64,000 nt of DNA from a virus. Each line of letters starts with the position of its first letter. Position 1 is the first letter of the stretch. Below the pieces are notes generated by a model. It worked only from the letters and a program-made list of their open reading frames with translations. It was not told the origin of the DNA and searched no databases. This document shows positions 1 to 8,289 of this stretch, piece by piece. Location: IMG/VR virus record IMGVR_UViG_3300017782_004332, positions 40,926-104,925 of that record; one strand, given 5' to 3'. The position numbers and the translations under genes were made by a program.

Positions 1-186
1 GCCGGCGATGGAACCTATGGCGATCTAATTGAAATGGGTATTATTGATCCTACTAAGGTTACAAAAACTGCCCTTATCAACGCGGCGTCAGTGGCTGGTT
101 TAATGTTAACTACAAATTGTGCTATTAACTTTGTTCCTGCAAAGGAAGGTGAAGCACCGGCTAACATGCCACCACAAATGATGTAA
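1..186 (+). CDS. groEL: GroEL chaperonin, C-terminal end (partial)
   Basis: The window opens inside a chaperonin gene. The 61 readable residues match the C-terminal equatorial domain of GroEL/Hsp60, with the near-invariant [11 protein letters not shown] followed by [10 protein letters not shown]. GroEL folds new proteins in an ATP-driven double ring capped by a GroES-type lid. The tail ends in PPQMM instead of the GGM repeats of E. coli GroEL. The start lies upstream. A strong terminator follows at once, then tail-fibre genes, so the gene belongs to the virus. A GroES/gp31-like gene at 44232 suggests that both halves of a folding chamber are viral, probably serving capsid folding (inference). 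Family assignment is secure. Confidence 0.93.
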   Translation, partial: AGDGTYGDLIEMGIIDPTKVTKTALINAASVAGLMLTTNCAINFVPAKEGEAPANMPPQMM

Positions 187-204
187 TCAAAGCATTACCG
201 GATT

Positions 205-229
205 AAGGGGGAGCAATCCCCCTTTTTTT
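205..229 (+). terminator. Rho-independent terminator after groEL
   Basis: An 8-bp stem AAGGGGGA/TCCCCCTT (205-212 with 217-224) closes a GCAA tetraloop and runs into TTTTTTT (223-229). It separates groEL from the tail-fibre genes. Confidence 0.95.
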
Positions 230-269
230 GTGGCCGAATCAAGCAGTTATCTTATTAAATACTTTTGGC

Positions 270-275
270 TAAATA
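270..275 (+). promoter_or_regulatory. Late-type promoter box (TAAATA) before the fibre gene
   Basis: TAAATA lies 20 nt upstream of the ATG at 296, with a Shine-Dalgarno-like TAAGGA in between. A second TTAAATACT sits at 255-263. The box resembles the T4 late promoter TATAAATA and recurs before many genes in this window. Confidence 0.6.
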
Positions 276-295
276 ATAGTACATAAGGACATAAC

Positions 296-2065
296 ATGGC
301 AGATAACTACATTACAAATTATAACGGTTCTATTACCGCATTAAGCGATAATATTGATGTTAACGGAAAATCAATACAAGGTGCTGAAGTAAACATCAGA
401 ACAAACGCTTCCAACGGTGACGTTAACATTGATGCTAACGGCACAGGTAATGTTGTACTTTCCGGATTGAAATTTCCCAATACTGATGGTAATCCCAATG
501 ATGTATTAATTACAGATAGTTTTGGAAATTTAAGTTTTGCTCCACCATCAGCAGGTGGTGCAAGTGGTAGTTATTATTGGCAAGTTGCCGCAGATGATTC
601 AACAGAAATTAGAGTCCTTTCAGATAACACAATTAAATTTATTGGTGGTACTGGGTTAACTTCTGCATCTGATGCACAAGGTAATATTACATTTAATCAA
701 GTATCAAATGACTTTTCATTAACAGGAGAAGCAACTGCTTCCGCTGTATCATATGATGGTACAGGTAACGTAGCGTTGTCAGTAACACTTGATCATAATG
801 CATTAGATACTGAATACTTAAGATTAGACGGAACAACACAACCGGCAGGAGCATTGAACTTTAATGGACAAAATGTTACAAATGCTGGAGCAATTACAGC
901 AACAAGTTTTACAGGACCACTTACAGGAAACACAACAGGGTATCACACAGGTGACGTAAAAGGTAGTGTTGTTGCAGATGACAGTACACTTATTGTCGAT
1001 GCTGTAGGCGGCGGTGTTCCTTTTACAAGAATATTAAATAAACCAACCGATGTTGCAGGTTATGGAATTACAGATGCACTTGCACTTTCAAGTTTAAGTG
1101 TTGGAGCAGATGCTTCAGCAAGTGGCAGTGGTGGAATTGCATTTAATGATGGAACAGGTGTTTTCACTTACACTCCACCAGACTTTACGCCTTATCTAAC
1201 TGCTGAAACAGATACACTAGATAATGTAACTGGCAGAGGTGCTACAACAACAAACGATATTACAGTTGGAACAATTACAACAACAGGTACTAATGCAATT
1301 ACAACTGCTGATTTAACAATTTCCGGAACTACAATTAGAGGAACTACTTCAAATTCAAATATTGAAATTGATCCTTCTGGAACTGGTGTTGTAGATATTA
1401 AGTCTGGTATTACTATGCCAGATGCGTCTAACTTTACTATTGGTACAGGAAATACTATTGCAGGCGCAGGAGCCAATGTATTAGATGTTGCTTCACAAAC
1501 ATTAACACTAAAAGCAAATACATTTACAGTTAAAAACTTTGCCGATGATAATACGTTGTTGAGTGCAAACAATGGTGGTAATGTTCACTTATACTATAAC
1601 AATGTAGCAAAACTAAACACTAGTGCAGATGGTGTTGCTGTTACAGGTGAACTAGAAGTTTCAACAAATTTAAATGTTACAGGAGACATAGGTAGTGCTA
1701 ACCTAACAAATGGTAGAATTACTTTTGCTACAACAAATGGTGTTCTTACAGACAATCCAAAACTAACTTGGAATGGTGCAACACTTGATGTTAATGGTAC
1801 AGTTGATGCAACTACTGTTGAGACAGAAGGATTAACGATTACACAAAACGATATTAGTGGTACACGTTCAAATGAAAACTTAACTATCGCCGCTAATGGT
1901 ACAGGAAAAGTACAAATTGATGATCCTATGGTAGTTGGTGCAACACTAGAAACAACAATTGGTTCAGATGGCGCGGCGGCTGGATTGCCGGCGGCACCAG
2001 AACGATATTTAAAAATTAACGTTAATGGAGCAGATTATAAAATTCCATTATACTTAATATCATAG
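296..2065 (+). CDS. Tail-fibre-type virion structural protein
   Basis: A 589-residue protein rich in Thr, Asn and Gly and almost free of Cys. It contains several copies of a beta-rich motif of the type NGTGNVVLSG, SGTGVVDIKSG and NGTGKVQIDD, typical of fibre and structural proteins of marine T4-like phages. The C terminus (YLKINVNGADYKIPLYL) is also a common ending of such proteins. It probably forms a trimeric fibre or baseplate appendage contacting the host. It has its own late-type promoter and is followed 8 nt later by a shorter relative. No enzymatic motif is visible. The exact position in the virion cannot be told. Confidence 0.75.
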   Translation: MADNYITNYNGSITALSDNIDVNGKSIQGAEVNIRTNASNGDVNIDANGTGNVVLSGLKFPNTDGNPNDVLITDSFGNLSFAPPSAGGASGSYYWQVAADDSTEIRVLSDNTIKFIGGTGLTSASDAQGNITFNQVSNDFSLTGEATASAVSYDGTGNVALSVTLDHNALDTEYLRLDGTTQPAGALNFNGQNVTNAGAITATSFTGPLTGNTTGYHTGDVKGSVVADDSTLIVDAVGGGVPFTRILNKPTDVAGYGITDALALSSLSVGADASASGSGGIAFNDGTGVFTYTPPDFTPYLTAETDTLDNVTGRGATTTNDITVGTITTTGTNAITTADLTISGTTIRGTTSNSNIEIDPSGTGVVDIKSGITMPDASNFTIGTGNTIAGAGANVLDVASQTLTLKANTFTVKNFADDNTLLSANNGGNVHLYYNNVAKLNTSADGVAVTGELEVSTNLNVTGDIGSANLTNGRITFATTNGVLTDNPKLTWNGATLDVNGTVDATTVETEGLTITQNDISGTRSNENLTIAANGTGKVQIDDPMVVGATLETTIGSDGAAAGLPAAPERYLKINVNGADYKIPLYLIS

Positions 2066-2073
2066 GATAGATA

Positions 2074-2538
2074 ATGACAGACTTTATACAAAATATTAAT
2101 TTAAGTTGGGATAGCACAGAAACTAATCCTGTACTAGCAGGCGACCTTGACACGAATAACAATAACATCACAAGTTCAAATAATGCTAATATTAATATTG
2201 TTCCTAATGGAGCAGGTCAACTAATCCTTGATACTGTTAAAGTAGTAGGTAATACTATTAGTACAGTTAACGGACAACCATTAACATTTAGTAATAACGT
2301 AACATTCTCAGGAACAGTAGAAACAGCAGGTGCAGGTACTCCTGTGCTAGAAAGTAGTACTGATATAGAACTTGATGCAACTAATAGAGTTATTATTAAA
2401 AACTCACCTTTTAAATTAACTTCGTATACTACAACTGCAAGAAACGCTCTTTCAGCACAAAACGGTGATATGATTTATAATTCTACTACAAATAAGTTTC
2501 AAGGATATGCAAACGGTTCTTGGGTCGACTTACATTAA
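2074..2538 (+). CDS. Short fibre-like structural protein
   Basis: A 154-residue relative of the preceding protein: it opens with an NINLSWDS segment, carries one NGAGQLILD-type repeat, and ends with DMIYNSTTNKFQGYANGSW, a C-terminal fibre-tip motif common in phage tail proteins. It lies 8 nt after the larger fibre gene and 11 nt before the protease gene, so the three probably form one late transcript. Likely a minor fibre or fibre-tip subunit; the role is inferred from composition and context. Confidence 0.65.
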   Translation: MTDFIQNINLSWDSTETNPVLAGDLDTNNNNITSSNNANINIVPNGAGQLILDTVKVVGNTISTVNGQPLTFSNNVTFSGTVETAGAGTPVLESSTDIELDATNRVIIKNSPFKLTSYTTTARNALSAQNGDMIYNSTTNKFQGYANGSWVDLH

Positions 2539-2549
2539 GGTAGGATATA

Positions 2550-4613
2550 ATGGCTGATAACAGGTATTACGAATTAGCAACACACAACGAAGCACAATTT
2601 GATGAATTGTTTCTAGAGATAACAGGAACAGCATCAAGCCCAGATACAATTCCAGATAGAGCAGTTGAAAACACAGAATACTTTCAACATAGTCCTGTGC
2701 GTGGAGAATTTTTACTTACTGACGATGAAGCAGAAAATTTAAAAACAGATGCAAGAATAAAATACATTCAACTATCACCAGACAAGTATCCTGATATTTT
2801 TAACGCAACTGAAGATGACCTTCGTGCAGACGTTACAGGTAATGAATATGAAAGATATAGTTTTTCTGTTAAGAACTATCAGTTCTGGGCAAATAGTGGG
2901 GCGATATCAAGTGCATTTGGTACAGGCGCGGCAGATCTTAATCATGCATCAAATCAACTTTATAGAATGGGTCAACAAAGAAACCCATGGATTGTAAGTG
3001 GTACTAGTAGTACAACTGCTATCTCAGATACTATTACACAACGAGGTGCAGGAGAAGATATAGATATTATTTGTGCTGATAACGGAACATGGATTGGCCA
3101 TGTTGAATTTATTAATACAGGTGTTACTAATGCTGTTAATCCAGATGATTACACAGGCGGTAATGTTTTACCCGGCAACGGATATTGTGATGTATTAGAT
3201 GTTATTTTAGATGGACCTTATTATATAGATCCAGATTGGTTTAACGCTGATGCGGCGACTAGATTAACCACACGTTGGGACGGAACAACAGTGCCTGTAG
3301 AAAGTGTTGCTAGAACATGGTGGGGAAACAGTTCTCAACGTTCTGCCGCATTTGCTAGTGCAGGAACAGTAACAATAAGTTCATTTTACACAAGAGATGG
3401 TGTACATGGATCTAACACAACACATCCAACAGGTGCCGCGGCTACACACGGAACTCAGTGTGCAAGTTTGATATACGGTCGTACACACGGTTGGGCATAC
3501 AACGCAAACAAATGGCATTTAAATTTATACGGCGCTAGTAACGCAGGGTCAATTGAGCGTGGGTTTGATATTCAAAAGATTTTCCATGAAAACAAACCTA
3601 ACAATTCAAGATACGGAACTAAAGATCCAACTATAAGTTCAAACAGTTGGGGATATAGAGCAGACAAGTCAGGAACACATTATTATTTTCGTGATAGCGG
3701 AGCAGTAAGTTATCCTGGATCAGTTGACGAACCAGAATTTTTAAAGTATATGGGTATAGATGGAGATGGTGGTCGTTGGAAATCAGAATTTTATGATAAT
3801 AGTTTAACTCAGGCTGGAGAAGAATTAGTAAACAGTGGAGTTATTTTTGTAGTGGCGGCTGGCAACAGTGGACAGATGCAAGTTAATCCAAGCCATCCTA
3901 ATTACGATAATAGAATTGCTAACAATAATACTGATAGTTTTTACAATACCACTTACAGTAGTTTTGGTTATAGTGTTACAGGGTCTACAAATAGAAGAGG
4001 TTTCCCACAACACATTGGTAAATCAGTAAGTCAAAGTTCACAAGGTGATACAGTAAACTTTCCTGCTATTAACGTAGGAGCACTAGATGATTCATTTCAA
4101 ACTGGTCCATTAGAACGTAAAGTTAATTATAGTGATATGGGGAATGCTATTGACTTATACGCACCTGCAGACGGAACACTTGCGGCGGCAGTAGGAACAT
4201 ATGGAACTGATGTTGCACGTCATGATGATACTTACACAGATCTATCAACAACAGATTGTCGTGATACACGCTTTAGTGGTACTTCAGCGGCATGTCCAGT
4301 TGCGGCAGGATTTTTAGCAACTATCTTACAATACAATAGAGGTTGGACTTATACTGATGTACGAAATTGGATTACAACTAATGTTCAAGGTGTTGACAGC
4401 ACCAACGAATTTTATGTAGGCACAGAAGATACTACAGCCGAAAGCGCCGGTTGGGCTGATCGCAACAAACCACAAAATAGTGCAGATGATGTACGAGTTC
4501 TTTATCTAGCACCTTTTACAATTTCAACACCCGACCCACAAACAAACCCTACTGTTTCAATTGGTAATGGATTAACGTTCAGTAAAGGTCTAGTTCTTAA
4601 AAGACGTGTGTAG
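2550..4613 (+). CDS. Subtilisin-like serine protease (peptidase S8)
   Basis: A 687-residue protein with the complete subtilase triad: Asp177 in ICADNGT, His300 in THGTQCAS and Ser579 in GTSAACPVAAG. The oxyanion-hole Asn lies in VVAAGNSG. About 170 residues precede the catalytic domain, with no signal peptide, and a roughly 80-residue tail follows. Subtilases cleave peptide bonds by nucleophilic serine catalysis. The gene sits among fibre genes, so it may mature a virion protein or act on the host surface as a virion-borne enzyme (inference). It differs from the T4 prohead protease gp21, which is another family. Activity is likely because all catalytic residues are present. Confidence 0.9.
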   Translation: MADNRYYELATHNEAQFDELFLEITGTASSPDTIPDRAVENTEYFQHSPVRGEFLLTDDEAENLKTDARIKYIQLSPDKYPDIFNATEDDLRADVTGNEYERYSFSVKNYQFWANSGAISSAFGTGAADLNHASNQLYRMGQQRNPWIVSGTSSTTAISDTITQRGAGEDIDIICADNGTWIGHVEFINTGVTNAVNPDDYTGGNVLPGNGYCDVLDVILDGPYYIDPDWFNADAATRLTTRWDGTTVPVESVARTWWGNSSQRSAAFASAGTVTISSFYTRDGVHGSNTTHPTGAAATHGTQCASLIYGRTHGWAYNANKWHLNLYGASNAGSIERGFDIQKIFHENKPNNSRYGTKDPTISSNSWGYRADKSGTHYYFRDSGAVSYPGSVDEPEFLKYMGIDGDGGRWKSEFYDNSLTQAGEELVNSGVIFVVAAGNSGQMQVNPSHPNYDNRIANNNTDSFYNTTYSSFGYSVTGSTNRRGFPQHIGKSVSQSSQGDTVNFPAINVGALDDSFQTGPLERKVNYSDMGNAIDLYAPADGTLAAAVGTYGTDVARHDDTYTDLSTTDCRDTRFSGTSAACPVAAGFLATILQYNRGWTYTDVRNWITTNVQGVDSTNEFYVGTEDTTAESAGWADRNKPQNSADDVRVLYLAPFTISTPDPQTNPTVSIGNGLTFSKGLVLKRRV

Positions 4614-4628
4614 TTTATAATAGTAGCA

Positions 4629-4634
4629 TAAATA
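4629..4634 (+). promoter_or_regulatory. Late-type promoter box (TAAATA)
   Basis: CATAAATACT with TAAATA 26 nt upstream of the ATG at 4661. A GAGGG ribosome binding site lies between. Confidence 0.6.
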
Positions 4635-4660
4635 CTTTTGAGCGAAACAGAGGGTATATT

Positions 4661-4939
4661 ATGGATTTTTTAACGTTTATCGGTGAAGTTGGTTTTCCTA
4701 TAGCAGGAGCAATCGCCGCAGGCGTATTTGTTTTCACAACATTAAAATTTATTCTAGCAAGTGTAACAGGATCTGTACAAGGTCTTAAAAATATTATCAA
4801 TGCACTAGACAATCGTGTGCAAACAATGAATAATGATCTAATTAAAATTGATGCCCTACTATCTCATGTAGTTGGGGTTAAACCTAACATAGAAAGATTA
4901 GCCGCGAACGAAGGCAAGGAAGATGCAAGGAGAGATTAA
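4661..4939 (+). CDS. Small membrane protein with GFPI motif, paralogue of the 5321 protein
   Basis: A 92-residue protein with a short N-terminal segment, a GFPIAGAIAAG motif starting one hydrophobic helix (about 10-35), and a polar helical region containing LDNRVQTMNNDLIKI. The 106-residue protein at 5321 has the same plan (GFPIVAAMGLG, then LDNDMIRLNTKL), so the two look like diverged duplicates. The plan recalls YvrJ/BhlA-type small membrane proteins, some of which are annotated as holins. A holin or membrane-anchor role is possible but unproven. It has its own late-type promoter. Confidence 0.6.
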   Translation: MDFLTFIGEVGFPIAGAIAAGVFVFTTLKFILASVTGSVQGLKNIINALDNRVQTMNNDLIKIDALLSHVVGVKPNIERLAANEGKEDARRD

Positions 4940-5122
4940 ATGATTTGGATGGACTACCTCGTAGAAAGTTTCCCAGACGGAAGTTTCACAGTTAAAGGTG
5001 ATTGGCCACAAGAAGTAATGGGCAAACAAAAAGATGGTGCCGACAAAGGTTATGCATTATATAAACCAGGTGACAAGTTTGTTGTTGACAACAACGGTAT
5101 TTTAAGGAAAGTAAACGCATGA
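4940..5122 (+). CDS. Small hypothetical protein
   Basis: A 60-residue soluble protein, mostly polar, with a DKFVVDNNGILRKV ending. Its ATG follows the previous stop directly and its end overlaps the next start by 4 nt (ATGA), so it is translationally coupled within a four-gene cluster. No known family recognised. Confidence 0.55.
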   Translation: MIWMDYLVESFPDGSFTVKGDWPQEVMGKQKDGADKGYALYKPGDKFVVDNNGILRKVNA

Positions 5123-5319
5123 AGAATTTTTATAGAACAGTAACAGGCCATAAACCAACTGACGATTTTTTGCAAAGACAAGGTATCTGGTACGATAGCG
5201 ATATGATTAAATCAGTTCTTATTGGTTTAGCAATAGGAGTTGCACTTGGATTCATTTGGGGATTTGGTGTAGGTGCTCCAGACTTTAGTGGACTCGTATC
5301 CACAGGAATAACAGGATAG
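5119..5319 (+). CDS. Small single-span membrane protein
   Basis: A 66-residue protein with a polar N-terminal half and one Gly-rich transmembrane helix (about 30-55, VLIGLAIGVALGFIWGFGVG). It starts in an ATGA overlap with the previous gene and ends 1 nt before the next start. Function unknown; it lies between the two GFPI paralogues and may work with them at the membrane. Confidence 0.6.
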   Translation: MKNFYRTVTGHKPTDDFLQRQGIWYDSDMIKSVLIGLAIGVALGFIWGFGVGAPDFSGLVSTGITG

Positions 5320-5320
5320 T

Positions 5321-5641
5321 ATGACATCAGAGTTAGCGGCGGCAATAAAAGACTTTGGCTTTCCTATTGTTGCGGCAATGGGTTTAGGTTACTTTGTCTA
5401 CTATGTTTGGCAATGGGTAACACTACAAGTTAAACCTGTTCTAAGTGATGCTAGTGCAACACTTATTAAATTAGTAGATCGTATTCGTATGCTAGACAAC
5501 GATATGATTAGACTAAACACAAAATTATCTATGATACTTGAATACTATCAGAAAAAAGGTATGGAACCTGATAAGGATCTAGAAAAAGTTATTACAAAAT
5601 ATCAATCTCAAAGTAATACACTTAAACAAGATAAAAAATAA
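5321..5641 (+). CDS. Small membrane protein with GFPI motif, paralogue of the 4661 protein
   Basis: A 106-residue protein with N-terminal GFPIVAAMGLGYFVYY forming one transmembrane helix, then a likely coiled coil (LDNDMIRLNTKLSMILEYYQ) and a Lys-rich tail. The layout matches the 4661 protein. It is the last + strand gene before the converging cyclase gene, whose stop codon is immediately adjacent. Holin-like or membrane-organising function is possible; no direct evidence. Confidence 0.6.
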   Translation: MTSELAAAIKDFGFPIVAAMGLGYFVYYVWQWVTLQVKPVLSDASATLIKLVDRIRMLDNDMIRLNTKLSMILEYYQKKGMEPDKDLEKVITKYQSQSNTLKQDKK

Positions 5642-7687
5642 TTATTTGGTTGTTGCTATAAAGACGCCGTTCCAGTCTTTAGGTAAGTCTTGTGTTTTCT
5701 GATATTTACAACGTTCAATCCACATATCATAATAAGCATCCATTTGTCCATCAAATTGTCCTTTAAGGTCTTTACACATTTTAATAGCAATATCAAAACG
5801 TTGATCTTTATATTCTTTGTGCATATGATCGTGTAGTTCTTTTGCCTTAGCATGATCTTTTATAACAATATCTAATACTGTCCATATACCTATTCCTACA
5901 CTCTTGCCTTTAACAGCAAGATCATCTACTTTTAAGTAGAAGAAATCATTCTTAGTTGCTTTATAAGTTGTTTCACCTACTAATAGCAAACATCCGTATT
6001 CTTTACACTTGCTTTCAATTCTTGCGGCTGTGCTGACGGCATCACCAAGTACATCGTAGGAGTGTCTTGCTGTCGACCCCATTTCTCCAAGGTAACCAAG
6101 TCCGGAGTTAATACCCGCTCCCATACCGATGGCTGGCCTTCCTTCTGCTGTAATTTTTTCATTAAACTTCTCCACTGCTCGTAGCATATTCAATCCAGTG
6201 CGGACTGCACTCTTAGGATGATCTGGATCATCAAGTGGTGCACCATGTACATGCATACTTGCATCTCCTATATACTTAATTATCATTCCGTTTTCGTTTA
6301 AAACAGGTAAAGTAATAGCGTCCATATATGAGTTCATAAGTGTTGTCAATCCTTTTACATCATCTCCAAAACTTTCACCCAAAGGAGTAAAGCCTCTCAG
6401 ATCACTGAAGCAGATTGAAATTTCTTTCTTCATGCCTTCTTTGATCAGTGCAGGATTTTCTTGTAGCATACGCACAACTGTTGGTGATGCATATCCTGCG
6501 AACTGTTTCTTAATTGCTTGTTTTTCAAAGAACTCTTTGGAAAATCGATTGAACACAGAATGGAAACCAACAATAGTAGTTACTAGTACTATCCAACTCC
6601 AATCCCATAACTGTAGATGCCCTATAAACGCTGTATAAGCACCGTACACAGGCGCTATGATTACTGTAAGCATAGTAGTACCAACGACCCAGTAAGGCGC
6701 TTTAAACGCTATTATAATTAGAATAAGACCTATAATAGTAGCAGTTATATACTCTAAAAACGTAGCATAATCAAAACGTACAATAGTATCCCCATTAATG
6801 ATAGTTTGGAGACTTGTGCCTATAAGTTCGTGTGCATATCGTTCTCCGTTTGGAGTAGCAATAATACTGCCTATACCTTCTGCTGTAGTTCCAATAATAA
6901 CTGTTTTGCCTGCAAATTGTGTGTAATCTTGTTCTGTTATACTGTAGGTAGGAAACTGCTTGTTCCAACGTAGCCATATCTGTCCATTTGCATCTGTTTT
7001 GATTGTGGCGTACTTTGGAATACGCATTGCAGTAATACCGCCTTCTTGCGTTTTAACTTGATAACTTGGATCTCCAACAGCAACTCTGATGGCTTCAATT
7101 GCTATAGCAGGATATGTTTCGTTGCCTACACGTACAATAAGTGGCATTCTACGTACAACCCCGTCTATCTCTGAACCTGTGTTTAAAACTCCAACACCGT
7201 CTGCATTTAATCCTAATAATTCTATTGGTCCTAACATGCCAGGCCATTCAAACAACCATGGCATAGGATCGCCTATCTTAGCAACACCTCGTGGTACAGA
7301 ATTCTTGTTTGCATTTCGCGAACCTACTTGTCCTATGACTACAGCATTACCTACTAATGCTTGAGCAAGTTCCATGTCACCACCAAGTCTATCTTCCTCT
7401 GAAAATAATATAGGCAGTACAATTACTCCTGCACCTGACTCACGTAACTTCCATATAACATCAGCGAGTACTGAACGTTTCCAAGGCCATTGCCCATACT
7501 GCTCGATCGCTTTTTCGTCTATCTCAAGTATGGCGATATCTTCGCTAACAACTGGAGTATCGTATTGTTGAACAACATCAAATGCTTTTAGTCTCAATAG
7601 TTGCTTAACATAAGGATCTGAAAATCCGTATATTGTAAGAAATGCTAAAGTAATCAGGGCGGTTGCCCAGTGGGTTACATATTTCAT
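5642..7687 (-). CDS. CHASE2 sensor - class III adenylate cyclase membrane protein
   Basis: About 681 residues: an N-terminal helix, an extracytoplasmic CHASE2 domain (about 25-295, with ILEIDEKAI, QWPWKR and DGVVRRMPL), three transmembrane helices (about 310-380), then a class III nucleotide cyclase. Metal-binding Asp429 (FSDLRGF) and Asp475 (KYIGDAS) are present. Lys471 and Asp545 form the adenine-specifying pair, so cAMP is the likely product. The transition-state Arg556 is kept, but the usual Asn before it is Ser552, which may lower activity. I place the start at the second Met because TAAATA lies exactly 5 nt upstream, the spacing seen at other genes here. It is one of four - strand genes and diverges from the curli-like operon. 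Class III cyclases with CHASE2 are bacterial sensors; a viral copy is unusual. Confidence 0.92.
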   Translation of the reverse strand: MKYVTHWATALITLAFLTIYGFSDPYVKQLLRLKAFDVVQQYDTPVVSEDIAILEIDEKAIEQYGQWPWKRSVLADVIWKLRESGAGVIVLPILFSEEDRLGGDMELAQALVGNAVVIGQVGSRNANKNSVPRGVAKIGDPMPWLFEWPGMLGPIELLGLNADGVGVLNTGSEIDGVVRRMPLIVRVGNETYPAIAIEAIRVAVGDPSYQVKTQEGGITAMRIPKYATIKTDANGQIWLRWNKQFPTYSITEQDYTQFAGKTVIIGTTAEGIGSIIATPNGERYAHELIGTSLQTIINGDTIVRFDYATFLEYITATIIGLILIIIAFKAPYWVVGTTMLTVIIAPVYGAYTAFIGHLQLWDWSWIVLVTTIVGFHSVFNRFSKEFFEKQAIKKQFAGYASPTVVRMLQENPALIKEGMKKEISICFSDLRGFTPLGESFGDDVKGLTTLMNSYMDAITLPVLNENGMIIKYIGDASMHVHGAPLDDPDHPKSAVRTGLNMLRAVEKFNEKITAEGRPAIGMGAGINSGLGYLGEMGSTARHSYDVLGDAVSTAARIESKCKEYGCLLLVGETTYKATKNDFFYLKVDDLAVKGKSVGIGIWTVLDIVIKDHAKAKELHDHMHKEYKDQRFDIAIKMCKDLKGQFDGQMDAYYDMWIERCKYQKTQDLPKDWNGVFIATTK

Positions 7688-7692
7688 ACTCA

Positions 7693-7698
7693 TATTTA
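7693..7698 (-). promoter_or_regulatory. Late-type promoter box for the cyclase (leaderless geometry)
   Basis: On the - strand TAAATA is followed by 5 nt (TGAGT) and the ATG at 7687. This TAAATA-N5-ATG layout recurs across the window. It implies transcription starting at the initiator codon. Confidence 0.55.
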
Positions 7699-7792
7699 CC
7701 TAGTCAGACCGTCAAATTTCCAACATTCTTGTTGTACAAATTATTTCGACCGTCAAAATTTTGTACCAGCATTATTTGTGGGGTGGCGTTGG
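7699..7792. promoter_or_regulatory. Divergent control region between cyclase and curli-like operon
   Basis: GACCGTCAAA occurs twice as a direct repeat (7707-7716 and 7748-7757, 41 nt apart). Between them is the palindrome TTGTACAA (7732-7739), echoed by TTTTGTACC at 7759. Such an array between divergent genes could be an operator for a shared regulator. No binding protein can be named. Confidence 0.4.
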
Positions 7793-7798
7793 TAAATA
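7793..7798 (+). promoter_or_regulatory. Late-type promoter box of the curli-like operon
   Basis: GGTAAATACG: TAAATA lies 16 nt upstream of the csgF ATG at 7815, with GGAGGG (7804-7809) as ribosome binding site. It puts the curli-like operon under the same signal as virion genes. Confidence 0.6.
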
Positions 7799-7814
7799 CG
7801 TATGGAGGGCAATA

Positions 7815-8285
7815 ATGCGTAATAACATAACATTTAGAGTAGTACCACTAATCGGACTATTAATCGTTACTTTAACAGCAAATTCTGTTGCTAGTGAACT
7901 AGTACATGAATTCAAGAATCCTTCCTTCTCAGGACAGGGTTATAGTAACCATGTCTTGTCAATAGAACAATTACAATTCCAACGTAAAAAAGAAGCACAG
8001 GAAAAGGCAGAGGCAGATGCGGCCAAGGCTAAGCGTGAAGCAGAAAGCACTACACTAGCAAAGTTCTTGAACAATGTGGAATCTCGAATTTATGCTCAAC
8101 TCTCTAAACAGTTAGTAGATAATATGTTTACTGACGATGGAGACACATCAGGCACTGCTGAGATTGAAGGTGCAACAATTTATTGGGTCAAAGATACTAC
8201 CTCGGATACTATTACTGTAACAATTACAAATGAAGACGGTACTACCACAGAGATAGTTGTTCCATTAAGCGGATTTGGATTTTAA
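7815..8285 (+). CDS. csgF: CsgF-like curli assembly factor
   Basis: About 156 residues with a signal peptide (about 1-30, ending NSVAS) followed by HEFKNPSFSGQGYSNH. This corresponds to the CsgF N-terminal segment FQFRNPNFGG, the part that plugs into the CsgG pore. A charged helical stretch rich in Lys, Glu and Ala follows, then a C-terminal beta region ending in SGFGF, as CsgF proteins end in an S-G-containing strand. CsgF couples export through CsgG to nucleation of curli at the outer membrane. The start at 7815 is chosen because of its GGAGGG site and because it begins a proper signal peptide; an in-frame upstream ATG at 7761 lacks both. It is immediately followed by csgG. Secretion-pore partnership is strongly supported by this pairing. 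Confidence 0.85.
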   Translation: MRNNITFRVVPLIGLLIVTLTANSVASELVHEFKNPSFSGQGYSNHVLSIEQLQFQRKKEAQEKAEADAAKAKREAESTTLAKFLNNVESRIYAQLSKQLVDNMFTDDGDTSGTAEIEGATIYWVKDTTSDTITVTITNEDGTTTEIVVPLSGFGF

Positions 8286-8289
8286 GAAA

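Noticed and set aside
1192-1572. Long - strand open frames opposite the fibre genes (also around 9568-9894, 32320-32862, 36705-37328)
   Set aside because: They mirror Thr/Asn/Val-rich repeats of real + strand genes, contain no motif, no promoter and no ribosome site.
7761-7814. Upstream ATG start for the CsgF-like gene
   Set aside because: It would destroy the signal peptide and overlaps the promoter box; the ATG at 7815 has GGAGGG.
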